Made by a program: the position numbers and the translations under genes. From contig NC_079883.1 in assembly GCF_029227915.1 (NCBI RefSeq), positions 8,060,001-8,124,000 on the forward strand: DNA of 64,000 nt, in the 5' to 3' direction. The notes under the pieces are model-generated. The model had not been told where the DNA came from, did not search any database, and was given only the letters and a program-made list of their open reading frames with translations. The first letter of the stretch is position 1. Each line of letters starts with the position of its first letter. This stretch comes from Hydractinia symbiolongicarpus (taxonomy: Eukaryota > Cnidaria > Hydrozoa > Anthoathecata > Hydractiniidae). This document shows, piece by piece, positions 36,974-53,021 of the stretch.

Positions 36974-37354
36974 TTACTTCTTCTGTCCTTTGTCGTTCTT
37001 CTTTGGGAGTAAGACAGCTTGAATGTTTGGCAAAACACCACCAGCTGCAATGGTTACACCGCTCAAAAGTTTGTTTAATTCTTCATCATTACGAACAGCC
37101 AATTGTAAATGTCTTGGAATAATCCTAGCTTTTTTGTTGTCTCTTGCTGCGTTACCAGCCAACTCCAATATCTCAGCAGATAAATATTCCAAGACGGCTG
37201 CTAAGTAAACTGGTGCTCCAGATCCAATTCGGTTAGCATAGTGCCCTCTACGAAGGAATCTATGCACTCTACCGACTGGAAATTGAAGTCCAGCTCTTGA
37301 GGATCTTGTCTTGGCTTTAGCCTTAGCTTTTCCACCTTTTCCACGTCCAGACAT
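36974..37354 (-). CDS. H2A: Histone H2A, unit 8
   Basis: Protein identical to unit 1; stem-loop 36936-36951. Confidence 0.98.
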   Translation of the reverse strand: MSGRGKGGKAKAKAKTRSSRAGLQFPVGRVHRFLRRGHYANRIGSGAPVYLAAVLEYLSAEILELAGNAARDNKKARIIPRHLQLAVRNDEELNKLLSGVTIAAGGVLPNIQAVLLPKKNDKGQKK

Positions 37355-37638
37355 AACTGCGATTTGATTTGTAAGTTAATACAAAAACGTACGAATATTT
37401 AACGTAAGTGTTAACGAAATAAACTTTACTCGTTTTTTCATCATAAAAATAGGATCGAAATCATGTTTTTTTAACCAATCATAATTAAGTATTAAACAAA
37501 AGATTTTTTTTTTAACCAATTAAATTGCGTATCGGCGTTTTCGGATCGAATTCGATCCGATTTTTTTACTTATAAACAAAAAGTTTTGACTTGCAGTTTA
37601 ATGCTTATTTACAAGTTAAGTAGCAAAAATTTTTAACC

Positions 37639-38043
37639 ATGTCTGACGCAGCAGCTAAAGGAGGAAAACAGGCACCTAAAGTAGCCAAGGAAGGTGAAAA
37701 AAGAGCCGGCAAAAAAGGAGGAAAGATTGGTGGAACTGGTGAAAAGAAACGCAAGAGAAAGAGAAAGGAAAGTTATGCTATTTACATCTACAATGTTTTG
37801 AAACAAGTTCACCCAGATGTCGGAGTTTCAAGCAAAGCTATGAGCATCATGAACTCATTTGTCAACGACATCTTTGAGCGCATTGCTTCCGAAGCTTCGC
37901 GTTTGGCTCTTCAAAACAAAAAGTCGACCATCTCTTCTCGTGAAATTCAAACCGCAGTACGTCTTCTCTTGCCTGGAGAACTTGCAAAACACGCAGTCAG
38001 TGAAGGAACAAAAGCCGTCACAAAATACACAAGCAGCAAGTAA
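37639..38043 (+). CDS. H2B: Histone H2B, unit 8 (K18E)
   Basis: Differs from all other copies at codon 18 (Met = 1): AAA to GAA from A to G at 37690, giving VAKEGEK in the basic tail. Stem-loop 38067-38082 and the rest are unchanged. Expected to be functional, with one tail lysine lost. Confidence 0.97.
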   Translation: MSDAAAKGGKQAPKVAKEGEKRAGKKGGKIGGTGEKKRKRKRKESYAIYIYNVLKQVHPDVGVSSKAMSIMNSFVNDIFERIASEASRLALQNKKSTISSREIQTAVRLLLPGELAKHAVSEGTKAVTKYTSSK

Positions 38044-38503
38044 ACCAACGTCTACCAAACACAAACGGTCTTTTTTAAGACCACACATCTTTAAAAAAAC
38101 ATTTACTTGGCGTCACTACAAGTTAACCGAAGTTAATAAAACTTCTAAATAATGTGCTTAAGAACACTAGCCTACATTTAAAATACTTCCCCATGTGTGT
38201 GTGGATTAGCTTCACTTTTCATACGTATTATTAGCTGTACTTGCAGAAAAGACAAGTACATTGATCCATGTTATTGCTTACATTTAACTTAACCCAGCTT
38301 TTCACGGAAACACTCCCAGGCAAATTAACCCTACAAAGTATTTCTAAATTTTTTTTGTGTCATATATGACATAGTATCGTATAGCAATAAATGTAACTGT
38401 GACAAGACTTTACACATTGTGTAATTTGGAAGCGTGCACAAAGTAATGTTTTAAAAGATTTGTGGCTATAAAAATAGCCGTTTTTGTTGAGCAATGACAA
38501 CGC

Positions 38504-38860
<357 letters not shown>

Positions 38861-39338
38861 TTAACAGAATTCAGACAGCTTTAAAAAGAGGCCATAAAAT
38901 TACCTACTGCTCGTGGAAACACCCTAATTAACCAATAGAGTTGCGTCATTACAAAATGTTCCGAACATTTTGTACATTTTTTTAAGTAAAACTGTAGTTT
39001 TTTTAAAAATTCGTGGTCTTAATGTTTCAGTAAGGCAATAAATTTGGCATCGTTGGAATTCGCCAAACCTTCTGCTACTTACTAAAAAAAAAAAAAGTCA
39101 AAAGCTTTTGTGTATCAGAAGATACAGCCGTTTTCCCGTAGCCAAAAAACACAGATTTTATAAAAATGTTAAAGTAATGAGCGTAATGTCATTATGCAGC
39201 CAATCAGAAATTACTTTCTTAGCACCAATCAAATGGTTTGTTTTGAACCTTAGCTGTCAATCAATATGAGAAATAAAACTTTGGCGCGATAGTGCATTTT
39301 AGACCGTCTTGTGTATCCGTACTACATCGACTTCTTAA

Positions 39339-39752
<414 letters not shown>

Positions 39753-40113
39753 GCATCTTACCAAACAAAAAACGGCTATTTTTATAGCCACACATCCATA
39801 AAAAATATTACGGCTAGCTTTTTATATCAAACTTTGTCCTGCTTTCTGTTTAAATTTTATGCTACATAAAAATTTTATGCTACATAAAGTTTGACAATGT
39901 TAAAAATATGAAGGGCAAGAAAAGTAAAAGCAAGAAAATAAGAAATTTAAAAACGAAAATACTTAAACTTAGGGAATCTAATCTTAAATTTACTCTTTTT
40001 TAACTGTTTAAGTGACTTAAACAAGTTTAACTTTGTACCAAGATAATGTTTTTTTGTAAATGTGTGGCTATAAAAATAGCCGTTTGTTAATGTAATAGCC
40101 AGATACACACAAA

Positions 40114-40665
40114 TTATTTTTTTGCGGTCTTCTTTGCTGCCTTTTTGGGAGTCTTTTTGACCTTCTTTGCTGCAGGTTTTTTAGCAACAGGCTTCTTTGT
40201 GGGTTTCTTAGCTGCTGGTTTCTTAGCCGAGGCTTTCTTTGTGGCAGGCTTCTTTGCTGCTTTCTTTGGCGTGCTCTTCTTTGCTGGCTTCTTTTTTGGT
40301 GTACTTTTCTTTGCAGTAGGCTTCTTTGCCGTTGGCTTTTTTGCTGCGGCCTTTTTCTTAGGTTTTTCTTTTTTTACCTGACCTAGCTTGAATGATCCAG
40401 AAGCACCAGTGCCTTTAGTTTGAATCAAATCGCCTGATGTTACTCCTCGTTTAAGAGCCATTTTCAGATGATGATCTGAGTTTTCAGCAACTTTGTAATT
40501 TGCATGAATATATTTTGTAATAGCTTGGCGAGATGAACCACCGCGTTCCTTTAGGGTAGCGATAGCAGCCTTGATCATGTCCACATATTTAGGGTGATCA
40601 GCTGTCTTCTTTGCAGCAGGTTTCTTCTTGGGTGCGATTTTCTTTGGAGAAGCTGCTTCACTCAT
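40114..40665 (-). CDS. H1: Histone H1, unit 8
   Basis: Protein identical to unit 1; stem-loop 40066-40081. Confidence 0.97.
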   Translation of the reverse strand: MSEAASPKKIAPKKKPAAKKTADHPKYVDMIKAAIATLKERGGSSRQAITKYIHANYKVAENSDHHLKMALKRGVTSGDLIQTKGTGASGSFKLGQVKKEKPKKKAAAKKPTAKKPTAKKSTPKKKPAKKSTPKKAAKKPATKKASAKKPAAKKPTKKPVAKKPAAKKVKKTPKKAAKKTAKK

Positions 40666-41244
40666 TTTTAATGTTTTCTTACAACAATCCAACGATAAAC
40701 GATGCTTGTTATCACAGTAGAAGTATACTAAACATTACCGTGTAAATGAGATATAATTTAAGACGGTGCGAAGTATGCGGACGTAAAAGTACCACTCCCG
40801 GGAATTGATTTGGCGCGAAAACAGAAATGTGTGTTTCTGTACATCGTATAATGTCCGTTTTGGGTGCCGCGACTATGCGAAAGCATGTTAATTTTTATTT
40901 GTAGTACGACGCAATAGTCTGCAAGAGAAGCTGCTGGAGTTTGAGGTCTTCAGCATTACATCTAGTCTGTTAATTTGGGCTTCTTCCGCGCTCGTGTTAG
41001 GATTTTCATAAAGCGTTCTTTGGTTTGCGTTGCGTATGTCGGCCTACATCATCGACACGGCCTGTTTCCGGCTATTAGGAGCAATTCATATATTGGGCAC
41101 TGCGTTTCGACTTTTTTATTAGACCACAGTAAAAAAATTCACTCACAGAAGTCCCTTTCTTTCATGGCTACAAACACGAAGAATTCTGTCGTAAGTAAAA
41201 CGAATGCGCAAGCCAAAATGACGATGGGGCGAAGTCATAAGCAT

Positions 41245-41317
41245 GGCCCTGTGGCCCAATGGATAAGGCATCTGACTACGAATCAGGGGATTCCAGGTTC
41301 GACTCCTGGCAGGGTCG
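41245..41317 (+). tRNA. tRNA-Arg(ACG): tRNA-Arg(ACG), unit 8
   Basis: Matches unit 1. Confidence 0.97.
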
Positions 41318-41639
41318 CACTGTCGCATTTCGGCTGCATGGTCTACTGTGTAACGCGCGCGCACGTTCTGGCGTAATGCGTTGATAAACGGAATGTACGC
41401 AGACATATTGGAAAGTAATATCACGCACTTAGTATCGTCGCCTTTGTTAGCATTCATGTAAGTTACCATCCACTCGCTACAGTCGCTCTCCATCCTACGG
41501 CTAAATCAACAGCCGTGATTTTTACTATGTCGCCGTCCATCCGTACGCGGTGACAGTTGTAAGCTTTACAGTAACGTGACATGCTCCACAAGCAGTTACG
41601 GTGTGTGGACGATGCCTATCATGGCAACGCTTGTTCTTT

Positions 41640-41824
41640 ATCGCTTCTCGGCCTAATGGCTAAGATCAAGTGTAGTATCTGTTCTTATCAGTTTAATATC
41701 TGGTAGGCCATTCTCTGAATGGTCAGTATATTAATCTGATTTTTGGCCTTGGGTCATGGAGGTGGATTCATTCACGCCGTGACCACGGGTTGCCTTGGTG
41801 TTGCACTATTACCGATGGCGGCCC
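41640..41824 (+). ncRNA. U2: U2 snRNA, unit 8
   Basis: Matches unit 1. Confidence 0.95.
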
Positions 41825-42016
41825 ACATAAGCAATAAAAGAATAATAGCAGTCCTCTTTCCGACGGCACTCTGCATAGTCTACGGCGGGAACAAAACGCG
41901 TACACTGGGGGAGAATACAGCCTATGCCCCGCGACACGGCAGTTTATAACACACTCAAGCCACAAGCATTAACAAACTTTGAAGGGTACCCTCATGCTAC
42001 GGTGCAGTTCCAACTC

Positions 42017-42181
42017 ATACTTACCTGACGGGGAAGTAAAGACTGATCAATGAGGGTTTTCTTCCAGAGTGAGGCTCTTGCATTGCACTACGCTTGGGCT
42101 GACCTCTGCGATTACTGCAAACGTCAGTAACTCGACCGTACAATTTCTGGTAGTGGGGGCCTGCGTCCGCGCTCGCCCCCT
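42017..42181 (+). ncRNA. U1: U1 snRNA, unit 8
   Basis: Matches unit 1. Confidence 0.96.
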
Positions 42182-42508
42182 CCTTAAGTCAAAATGAATG
42201 AGCTTAGAAAAGTTGCGCGGCCAAATGTCGGTGGTGACTTAAACGCTAAGGTAAAACCTCGCTTGGCTGTTACGAAACGTGATTGCGATATAAGTCCTCG
42301 GAAGGCGGCGGAATTTTATTTTATTTGCCATTCCGTCAGGGTTATTGGATGATCGGCAATAGATCGAGTTTGTATGCATTTGAAAGCTCTTTTTTCTCGT
42401 ACTATCACCTGAAAATGTCGTAGGAAAATGTCATAGGAAACACTTTCAACAACCGCCACGTTCCTTAATTGTTATAACAAGAAATATATCACAGCAAATG
42501 AAAATGAA

Positions 42509-42628
42509 AAGCCTACGACACCGGGAGTTCCCAGGCGGTCCCCCATCCAAGTACTATCCCGGCCCGACGATGCTTAACTTCCGTGATCAGACGAGAACGG
42601 GTGTGTTCATCGTGGTATGGCCGTAGAC
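42509..42628 (-). rRNA. 5S: 5S rRNA, unit 8
   Basis: Matches unit 1. Confidence 0.97.
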
Positions 42629-42825
42629 ATTAGTAGGTGCAAATACGTGCAATTTATTTTGACGTTGTGATCAAATTTTTTTATTTAATTTCTTTGAGTT
42701 ACTTAGGACAAGGCGTATGCATGGATTATCTATTAGACTTTAAGGTTATAGTTTTGTGAAAAAAACAATGTTTTTTTAAAGATGTGTGGCTATAAAAATA
42801 GCCGTTGTTTTCTGAGTGTAGCGGT

Positions 42826-43206
42826 TTACTTCTTCTGTCCTTTGTCGTTCTTCTTTGGGAGTAAGACAGCTTGAATGTTTGGCAAAACACCACCAGCTGC
42901 AATGGTTACACCGCTCAAAAGTTTGTTTAATTCTTCATCATTACGAACAGCCAATTGTAAATGTCTTGGAATAATCCTAGCTTTTTTGTTGTCTCTTGCT
43001 GCGTTACCAGCCAACTCCAATATCTCAGCAGATAAATATTCCAAGACGGCTGCTAAGTAAACTGGTGCTCCAGATCCAATTCGGTTAGCATAGTGCCCTC
43101 TACGAAGGAATCTATGCACTCTACCGACTGGAAATTGAAGTCCAGCTCTTGAGGATCTTGTCTTGGCTTTAGCCTTAGCTTTTCCACCTTTTCCACGTCC
43201 AGACAT
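42826..43206 (-). CDS. H2A: Histone H2A, unit 9
   Basis: Protein identical to unit 1; stem-loop 42788-42803. Confidence 0.98.
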   Translation of the reverse strand: MSGRGKGGKAKAKAKTRSSRAGLQFPVGRVHRFLRRGHYANRIGSGAPVYLAAVLEYLSAEILELAGNAARDNKKARIIPRHLQLAVRNDEELNKLLSGVTIAAGGVLPNIQAVLLPKKNDKGQKK

Positions 43207-43490
43207 AACTGCGATTTGATTTGTAAGTTAATACAAAAACGTACGAATATTTAACGTAAGTGTTAACGAAATAAACTTTACTCGTTTTTTCATCATAAAA
43301 ATAGGATCGAAATCATGTTTTTTTAACCAATCATAATTAAGTATTAAACAAAAGATTTTTTTTTTAACCAATTAAATTGCGTATCGGCGTTTTCGGATCG
43401 AATTCGATCCGATTTTTTTACTTATAAACAAAAAGTTTTGACTTGCAGTTTAATGCTTATTTACAAGTTAAGTAGCAAAAATTTTTAACC

Positions 43491-43895
43491 ATGTCTGACG
43501 CAGCAGCTAAAGGAGGAAAACAGGCACCTAAAGTAGCCAAGAAAGGTGAAAAAAGAGCCGGCAAAAAAGGAGGAAAGATTGGTGGAACTGGTGAAAAGAA
43601 ACGCAAGAGAAAGAGAAAGGAAAGTTATGCTATTTACATCTACAATGTTTTGAAACAAGTTCACCCAGATGTCGGAGTTTCAAGCAAAGCTATGAGCATC
43701 ATGAACTCATTTGTCAACGACATCTTTGAGCGCATTGCTTCCGAAGCTTCGCGTTTGGCTCTTCAAAACAAAAAGTCGACCATCTCTTCTCGTGAAATTC
43801 AAACCGCAGTACGTCTTCTCTTGCCTGGAGAACTTGCAAAACACGCAGTCAGTGAAGGAACAAAAGCCGTCACAAAATACACAAGCAGCAAGTAA
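43491..43895 (+). CDS. H2B: Histone H2B, unit 9
   Basis: Protein identical to unit 1; stem-loop 43919-43934. Confidence 0.98.
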   Translation: MSDAAAKGGKQAPKVAKKGEKRAGKKGGKIGGTGEKKRKRKRKESYAIYIYNVLKQVHPDVGVSSKAMSIMNSFVNDIFERIASEASRLALQNKKSTISSREIQTAVRLLLPGELAKHAVSEGTKAVTKYTSSK

Positions 43896-44355
43896 ACCAA
43901 CGTCTACCAAACACAAACGGTCTTTTTTAAGACCACACATCTTTAAAAAAACATTTACTTGGCGTCACTACAAGTTAACCGAAGTTAATAAAACTTCTAA
44001 ATAATGTGCTTAAGAACACTAGCCTACATTTAAAATACTTCCCCATGTGTGTGTGGATTAGCTTCACTTTTCATACGTATTATTAGCTGTACTTGCAGAA
44101 AAGACAAGTACATTGATCCATGTTATTGCTTACATTTAACTTAACCCAGCTTTTCACGGAAACACTCCCAGGCAAATTAACCCTACAAAGTATTTCTAAA
44201 TTTTTTTTGTGTCATATATGACATAGTATCGTATAGCAATAAATGTAACTGTGACAAGACTTTACACATTGTGTAATTTGGAAGCGTGCACAAAGTAATG
44301 TTTTAAAAGATTTGTGGCTATAAAAATAGCCGTTTTTGTTGAGCAATGACAACGC

Positions 44356-44712
<357 letters not shown>

Positions 44713-45190
44713 TTAACAGAATTCAGACAGCTTTAAAAAGAGGCCATAAAATTACCTACTGCTCGTGGAAACACCCTAATTAACCAATAGAGTTGCGTCA
44801 TTACAAAATGTTCCGAACATTTTGTACATTTTTTTAAGTAAAACTGTAGTTTTTTTAAAAATTCGTGGTCTTAATGTTTCAGTAAGGCAATAAATTTGGC
44901 ATCGTTGGAATTCGCCAAACCTTCTGCTACTTACTAAAAAAAAAAAAAGTCAAAAGCTTTTGTGTATCAGAAGATACAGCCGTTTTCCCGTAGCCAAAAA
45001 ACACAGATTTTATAAAAATGTTAAAGTAATGAGCGTAATGTCATTATGCAGCCAATCAGAAATTACTTTCTTAGCACCAATAAAATGGTTTGTTTTGAAC
45101 CTTACCTGTCAATCAATATGAGAAATAAAACTTTGGCGCGATAGTGCATTTTAGACCGTCTTGTGTATCCGTACTACATCGACTTCTTAA

Positions 45191-45604
<414 letters not shown>

Positions 45605-45965
45605 GCATCTTACCAAACAAAAAACGGCTATTTTTATAGCCACACATCCATAAAAAATATTACGGCTAGCTTTTTATATCAAACTTTGTCCTGCTTTCTG
45701 TTTAAATTTTATGCTACATAAAAATTTTATGCTACATAAAGTTTGACAATGTTAAAAATATGAAGGGCAAGAAAAGTAAAAGCAAGAAAATAAGAAATTT
45801 AAAAACGAAAATACTTAAACTTAGGGAATCTAATCTTAAATTTACTCTTTTTTAACTGTTTAAGTGACTTAAACAAGTTTAACTTTGTACCAAGATAATG
45901 TTTTTTTGTAAATGTGTGGCTATAAAAATAGCCGTTTGTTAATGTAATAGCCAGATACACACAAA

Positions 45966-46517
45966 TTATTTTTTTGCGGTCTTCTTTGCTGCCTTTTTGG
46001 GAGTCTTTTTGACCTTCTTTGCTGCAGGTTTTTTAGCAACAGGCTTCTTTGTGGGTTTCTTAGCTGCTGGTTTCTTAGCCGAGGCTTTCTTTGTGGCAGG
46101 CTTCTTTGCTGCTTTCTTTGGCGTGCTCTTCTTTGCTGGCTTCTTTTTTGGTGTACTTTTCTTTGCAGTAGGCTTCTTTGCCGTTGGCTTTTTTGCTGCG
46201 GCCTTTTTCTTAGGTTTTTCTTTTTTTACCTGACCTAGCTTGAATGATCCAGAAGCACCAGTGCCTTTAGTTTGAATCAAATCGCCTGATGTTACTCCTC
46301 GTTTAAGAGCCATTTTCAGATGATGATCTGAGTTTTCAGCAACTTTGTAATTTGCATGAATATATTTTGTAATAGCTTGGCGAGATGAACCACCGCGTTC
46401 CTTTAGGGTAGCGATAGCAGCCTTGATCATGTCCACATATTTAGGGTGATCAGCTGTCTTCTTTGCAGCAGGTTTCTTCTTGGGTGCGATTTTCTTTGGA
46501 GAAGCTGCTTCACTCAT
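45966..46517 (-). CDS. H1: Histone H1, unit 9
   Basis: Protein identical to unit 1; stem-loop 45918-45933. Confidence 0.97.
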   Translation of the reverse strand: MSEAASPKKIAPKKKPAAKKTADHPKYVDMIKAAIATLKERGGSSRQAITKYIHANYKVAENSDHHLKMALKRGVTSGDLIQTKGTGASGSFKLGQVKKEKPKKKAAAKKPTAKKPTAKKSTPKKKPAKKSTPKKAAKKPATKKASAKKPAAKKPTKKPVAKKPAAKKVKKTPKKAAKKTAKK

Positions 46518-47096
46518 TTTTAATGTTTTCTTACAACAATCCAACGATAAACGATGCTTGTTATCACAGTAGAAGTATACTAAACATTACCGTGTAAATG
46601 AGATATAATTTAAGACGGTGCGAAGTATGCGGACGTAAAAGTACCACTCCCGGGAATTGATTTGGCGCGAAAACAGAAATGTGTGTTTCTGTACATCGTA
46701 TAATGTCCGTTTTGGGTGCCGCGACTATGCGAAAGCATGTTAATTTTTATTTGTAGTACGACGCAATAGTCTGCAAGAGAAGCTGCTGGAGTTTGAGGTC
46801 TTCAGCATTACATCTAGTCTGTTAATTTGGGCTTCTTCCGCGCTCGTGTTAGGATTTTCATAAAGCGTTCTTTGGTTTGCGTTGCGTATGTCGGCCTACA
46901 TCATCGACACGGCCTGTTTCCGGCTATTAGGAGCAATTCATATATTGGGCACTGCGTTTCGACTTTTTTATTAGACCACAGTAAAAAAATTCACTCACAG
47001 AAGTCCCTTTCTTTCATGGCTACAAACACGAAGAATTCTGTCGTAAGTAAAACGAATGCGCAAGCCAAAATGACGATGGGGCGAAGTCATAAGCAT

Positions 47097-47169
47097 GGCC
47101 CTGTGGCCCAATGGATAAGGCATCTGACTACGAATCAGGGGATTCCAGGTTCGACTCCTGGCAGGGTCG
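47097..47169 (+). tRNA. tRNA-Arg(ACG): tRNA-Arg(ACG), unit 9
   Basis: Matches unit 1. Confidence 0.97.
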
Positions 47170-47491
47170 CACTGTCGCATTTCGGCTGCATGGTCTACTG
47201 TGTAACGCGCGCGCACGTTCTGGCGTAATGCGTTGATAAACGGAATGTACGCAGACATATTGGAAAGTAATATCACGCACTTAGTATCGTCGCCTTTGTT
47301 AGCATTCATGTAAGTTACCATCCACTCGCTACAGTCGCTCTCCATCCTACGGCTAAATCAACAGCCGTGATTTTTACTATGTCGCCGTCCATCCGTACGC
47401 GGTGACAGTTGTAAGCTTTACAGTAACGTGACATGCTCCACAAGCAGTTACGGTGTGTGGACGATGCCTATCATGGCAACGCTTGTTCTTT

Positions 47492-47676
47492 ATCGCTTCT
47501 CGGCCTAATGGCTAAGATCAAGTGTAGTATCTGTTCTTATCAGTTTAATATCTGGTAGGCCATTCTCTGAATGGTCAGTATATTAATCTGATTTTTGGCC
47601 TTGGGTCATGGAGGTGGATTCATTCACGCCGTGACCACGGGTTGCCTTGGTGTTGCACTATTACCGATGGCGGCCC
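47492..47676 (+). ncRNA. U2: U2 snRNA, unit 9
   Basis: Matches unit 1. Confidence 0.95.
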
Positions 47677-47868
47677 ACATAAGCAATAAAAGAATAATAG
47701 CAGTCCTCTTTCCGACGGCACTCTGCATAGTCTACGGCGGGAACAAAACGCGTACACTGGGGGAGAATACAGCCTATGCCCCGCGACACGGCAGTTTATA
47801 ACACACTCAAGCCACAAGCATTAACAAACTTTGAAGGGTACCCTCATGCTACGGTGCAGTTCCAACTC

Positions 47869-48033
47869 ATACTTACCTGACGGGGAAGTAAAGACTGATC
47901 AATGAGGGTTTTCTTCCAGAGTGAGGCTCTTGCATTGCACTACGCTTGGGCTGACCTCTGCGATTACTGCAAACGTCAGTAACTCGACCGTACAATTTCT
48001 GGTAGTGGGGGCCTGCGTCCGCGCTCGCCCCCT
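47869..48033 (+). ncRNA. U1: U1 snRNA, unit 9
   Basis: Matches unit 1. Confidence 0.96.
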
Positions 48034-48360
48034 CCTTAAGTCAAAATGAATGAGCTTAGAAAAGTTGCGCGGCCAAATGTCGGTGGTGACTTAAACGCTA
48101 AGGTAAAACCTCGCTTGGCTGTTACGAAACGTGATTGCGATATAAGTCCTCGGAAGGCGGCGGAATTTTATTTTATTTGCCATTCCGTCAGGGTTATTGG
48201 ATGATCGGCAATAGATCGAGTTTGTATGCATTTGAAAGCTCTTTTTTCTCGTACTATCACCTGAAAATGTCGTAGGAAAATGTCATAGGAAACACTTTCA
48301 ACAACCGCCACGTTCCTTAATTGTTATAACAAGAAATATATCACAGCAAATGAAAATGAA

Positions 48361-48480
48361 AAGCCTACGACACCGGGAGTTCCCAGGCGGTCCCCCATCC
48401 AAGTACTATCCCGGCCCGACGATGCTTAACTTCCGTGATCAGACGAGAACGGGTGTGTTCATCGTGGTATGGCCGTAGAC
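48361..48480 (-). rRNA. 5S: 5S rRNA, unit 9
   Basis: Matches unit 1. Confidence 0.97.
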
Positions 48481-48677
48481 ATTAGTAGGTGCAAATACGT
48501 GCAATTTATTTTGACGTTGTGATCAAATTTTTTTATTTAATTTCTTTGAGTTACTTAGGACAAGGCGTATGCATGGATTATCTATTAGACTTTAAGGTTA
48601 TAGTTTTGTGAAAAAAACAATGTTTTTTTAAAGATGTGTGGCTATAAAAATAGCCGTTGTTTTCTGAGTGTAGCGGT

Positions 48678-49058
48678 TTACTTCTTCTGTCCTTTGTCGT
48701 TCTTCTTTGGGAGTAAGACAGCTTGAATGTTTGGCAAAACACCACCAGCTGCAATGGTTACACCGCTCAAAAGTTTGTTTAATTCTTCATCATTACGAAC
48801 AGCCAATTGTAAATGTCTTGGAATAATCCTAGCTTTTTTGTTGTCTCTTGCTGCGTTACCAGCCAACTCCAATATCTCAGCAGATAAATATTCCAAGACG
48901 GCTGCTAAGTAAACTGGTGCTCCAGATCCAATTCGGTTAGCATAGTGCCCTCTACGAAGGAATCTATGCACTCTACCGACTGGAAATTGAAGTCCAGCTC
49001 TTGAGGATCTTGTCTTGGCTTTAGCCTTAGCTTTTCCACCTTTTCCACGTCCAGACAT
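48678..49058 (-). CDS. H2A: Histone H2A, unit 10
   Basis: Protein identical to unit 1; stem-loop 48640-48655. Confidence 0.98.
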   Translation of the reverse strand: MSGRGKGGKAKAKAKTRSSRAGLQFPVGRVHRFLRRGHYANRIGSGAPVYLAAVLEYLSAEILELAGNAARDNKKARIIPRHLQLAVRNDEELNKLLSGVTIAAGGVLPNIQAVLLPKKNDKGQKK

Positions 49059-49342
49059 AACTGCGATTTGATTTGTAAGTTAATACAAAAACGTACGAAT
49101 ATTTAACGTAAGTGTTAACGAAATAAACTTTACTCGTTTTTTCATCATAAAAATAGGATCGAAATCATGTTTTTTTAACCAATCATAATTAAGTATTAAA
49201 CAAAAGATTTTTTTTTTAACCAATTAAATTGCGTATCGGCGTTTTCGGATCGAATTCGATCCGATTTTTTTACTTATAAACAAAAAGTTTTGACTTGCAG
49301 TTTAATGCTTATTTACAAGTTAAGTAGCAAAAATTTTTAACC

Positions 49343-49747
49343 ATGTCTGACGCAGCAGCTAAAGGAGGAAAACAGGCACCTAAAGTAGCCAAGAAAGGTG
49401 AAAAAAGAGCCGGCAAAAAAGGAGGAAAGATTGGTGGAACTGGTGAAAAGAAACGCAAGAGAAAGAGAAAGGAAAGTTATGCTATTTACATCTACAATGT
49501 TTTGAAACAAGTTCACCCAGATGTCGGAGTTTCAAGCAAAGCTATGAGCATCATGAACTCATTTGTCAACGACATCTTTGAGCGCATTGCTTCCGAAGCT
49601 TCGCGTTTGGCTCTTCAAAACAAAAAGTCGACCATCTCTTCTCGTGAAATTCAAACCGCAGTACGTCTTCTCTTGCCTGGAGAACTTGCAAAACACGCAG
49701 TCAGTGAAGGAACAAAAGCCGTCACAAAATACACAAGCAGCAAGTAA
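49343..49747 (+). CDS. H2B: Histone H2B, unit 10
   Basis: Protein identical to unit 1; stem-loop 49771-49786. Confidence 0.98.
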   Translation: MSDAAAKGGKQAPKVAKKGEKRAGKKGGKIGGTGEKKRKRKRKESYAIYIYNVLKQVHPDVGVSSKAMSIMNSFVNDIFERIASEASRLALQNKKSTISSREIQTAVRLLLPGELAKHAVSEGTKAVTKYTSSK

Positions 49748-50207
49748 ACCAACGTCTACCAAACACAAACGGTCTTTTTTAAGACCACACATCTTTAAAA
49801 AAACATTTACTTGGCGTCACTACAAGTTAACCGAAGTTAATAAAACTTCTAAATAATGTGCTTAAGAACACTAGCCTACATTTAAAATACTTCCCCATGT
49901 GTGTGTGGATTAGCTTCACTTTTCATACGTATTATTAGCTGTACTTGCAGAAAAGACAAGTACATTGATCCATGTTATTGCTTACATTTAACTTAACCCA
50001 GCTTTTCACGGAAACACTCCCAGGCAAATTAACCCTACAAAGTATTTCTAAATTTTTTTTGTGTCATATATGACATAGTATCGTATAGCAATAAATGTAA
50101 CTGTGACAAGACTTTACACATTGTGTAATTTGGAAGCGTGCACAAAGTAATGTTTTAAAAGATTTGTGGCTATAAAAATAGCCGTTTTTGTTGAGCAATG
50201 ACAACGC

Positions 50208-50564
<357 letters not shown>

Positions 50565-51042
50565 TTAACAGAATTCAGACAGCTTTAAAAAGAGGCCATA
50601 AAATTACCTACTGCTCGTGGAAACACCCTAATTAACCAATAGAGTTGCGTCATTACAAAATGTTCCGAACATTTTGTACATTTTTTTAAGTAAAACTGTA
50701 GTTTTTTTAAAAATTCGTGGTCTTAATGTTTCAGTAAGGCAATAAATTTGGCATCGTTGGAATTCGCCAAACCTTCTGCTACTTACTAAAAAAAAAAAAA
50801 GTCAAAAGCTTTTGTGTATCAGAAGATACAGCCGTTTTCCCGTAGCCAAAAAACACAGATTTTATAAAAATGTTAAAGTAATGAGCGTAATGTCATTATG
50901 CAGCCAATCAGAAATTACTTTCTTAGCACCAATCAAATGGTTTGTTTTGAACCTTAGCTGTCAATCAATATGAGAAATAAAACTTTGGCGCGATAGTGCA
51001 TTTTAGACCGTCTTGTGTATCCGTACTACATCGACTTCTTAA

Positions 51043-51456
<414 letters not shown>

Positions 51457-51817
51457 GCATCTTACCAAACAAAAAACGGCTATTTTTATAGCCACACATC
51501 CATAAAAAATATTACGGCTAGCTTTTTATATCAAACTTTGTCCTGCTTTCTGTTTAAATTTTATGCTACATAAAAATTTTATGCTACATAAAGTTTGACA
51601 ATGTTAAAAATATGAAGGGCAAGAAAAGTAAAAGCAAGAAAATAAGAAATTTAAAAACGAAAATACTTAAACTTAGGGAATCTAATCTTAAATTTACTCT
51701 TTTTTAACTGTTTAAGTGACTTAAACAAGTTTAACTTTGTACCAAGATAATGTTTTTTTGTAAATGTGTGGCTATAAAAATAGCCGTTTGTTAATGTAAT
51801 AGCCAGATACACACAAA

Positions 51818-52369
51818 TTATTTTTTTGCGGTCTTCTTTGCTGCCTTTTTGGGAGTCTTTTTGACCTTCTTTGCTGCAGGTTTTTTAGCAACAGGCTTCT
51901 TTGTGGGTTTCTTAGCTGCTGGTTTCTTAGCCGAGGCTTTCTTTGTGGCAGGCTTCTTTGCTGCTTTCTTTGGCGTGCTCTTCTTTGCTGGCTTCTTTTT
52001 TGGTGTACTTTTCTTTGCAGTAGGCTTCTTTGCCGTTGGCTTTTTTGCTGCGGCCTTTTTCTTAGGTTTTTCTTTTTTTACCTGACCTAGCTTGAATGAT
52101 CCAGAAGCACCAGTGCCTTTAGTTTGAATCAAATCGCCTGATGTTACTCCTCGTTTAAGAGCCATTTTCAGATGATGATCTGAGTTTTCAGCAACTTTGT
52201 AATTTGCATGAATATATTTTGTAATAGCTTGGCGAGATGAACCACCGCGTTCCTTTAGGGTAGCGATAGCAGCCTTGATCATGTCCACATATTTAGGGTG
52301 ATCAGCTGTCTTCTTTGCAGCAGGTTTCTTCTTGGGTGCGATTTTCTTTGGAGAAGCTGCTTCACTCAT
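51818..52369 (-). CDS. H1: Histone H1, unit 10
   Basis: Protein identical to unit 1; stem-loop 51770-51785. Confidence 0.97.
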   Translation of the reverse strand: MSEAASPKKIAPKKKPAAKKTADHPKYVDMIKAAIATLKERGGSSRQAITKYIHANYKVAENSDHHLKMALKRGVTSGDLIQTKGTGASGSFKLGQVKKEKPKKKAAAKKPTAKKPTAKKSTPKKKPAKKSTPKKAAKKPATKKASAKKPAAKKPTKKPVAKKPAAKKVKKTPKKAAKKTAKK

Positions 52370-52948
52370 TTTTAATGTTTTCTTACAACAATCCAACGAT
52401 AAACGATGCTTGTTATCACAGTAGAAGTATACTAAACATTACCGTGTAAATGAGATATAATTTAAGACGGTGCGAAGTATGCGGACGTAAAAGTACCACT
52501 CCCGGGAATTGATTTGGCGCGAAAACAGAAATGTGTGTTTCTGTACATCGTATAATGTCCGTTTTGGGTGCCGCGACTATGCGAAAGCATGTTAATTTTT
52601 ATTTGTAGTACGACGCAATAGTCTGCAAGAGAAGCTGCTGGAGTTTGAGGTCTTCAGCATTACATCTAGTCTGTTAATTTGGGCTTCTTCCGCGCTCGTG
52701 TTAGGATTTTCATAAAGCGTTCTTTGGTTTGCGTTGCGTATGTCGGCCTACATCATCGACACGGCCTGTTTCCGGCTATTAGGAGCAATTCATATATTGG
52801 GCACTGCGTTTCGACTTTTTTATTAGACCACAGTAAAAAAATTCACTCACAGAAGTCCCTTTCTTTCATGGCTACAAACACGAAGAATTCTGTCGTAAGT
52901 AAAACGAATGCGCAAGCCAAAATGACGATGGGGCGAAGTCATAAGCAT

Positions 52949-53021
52949 GGCCCTGTGGCCCAATGGATAAGGCATCTGACTACGAATCAGGGGATTCCAG
53001 GTTCGACTCCTGGCAGGGTCG
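52949..53021 (+). tRNA. tRNA-Arg(ACG): tRNA-Arg(ACG), unit 10
   Basis: Matches unit 1. Confidence 0.97.
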
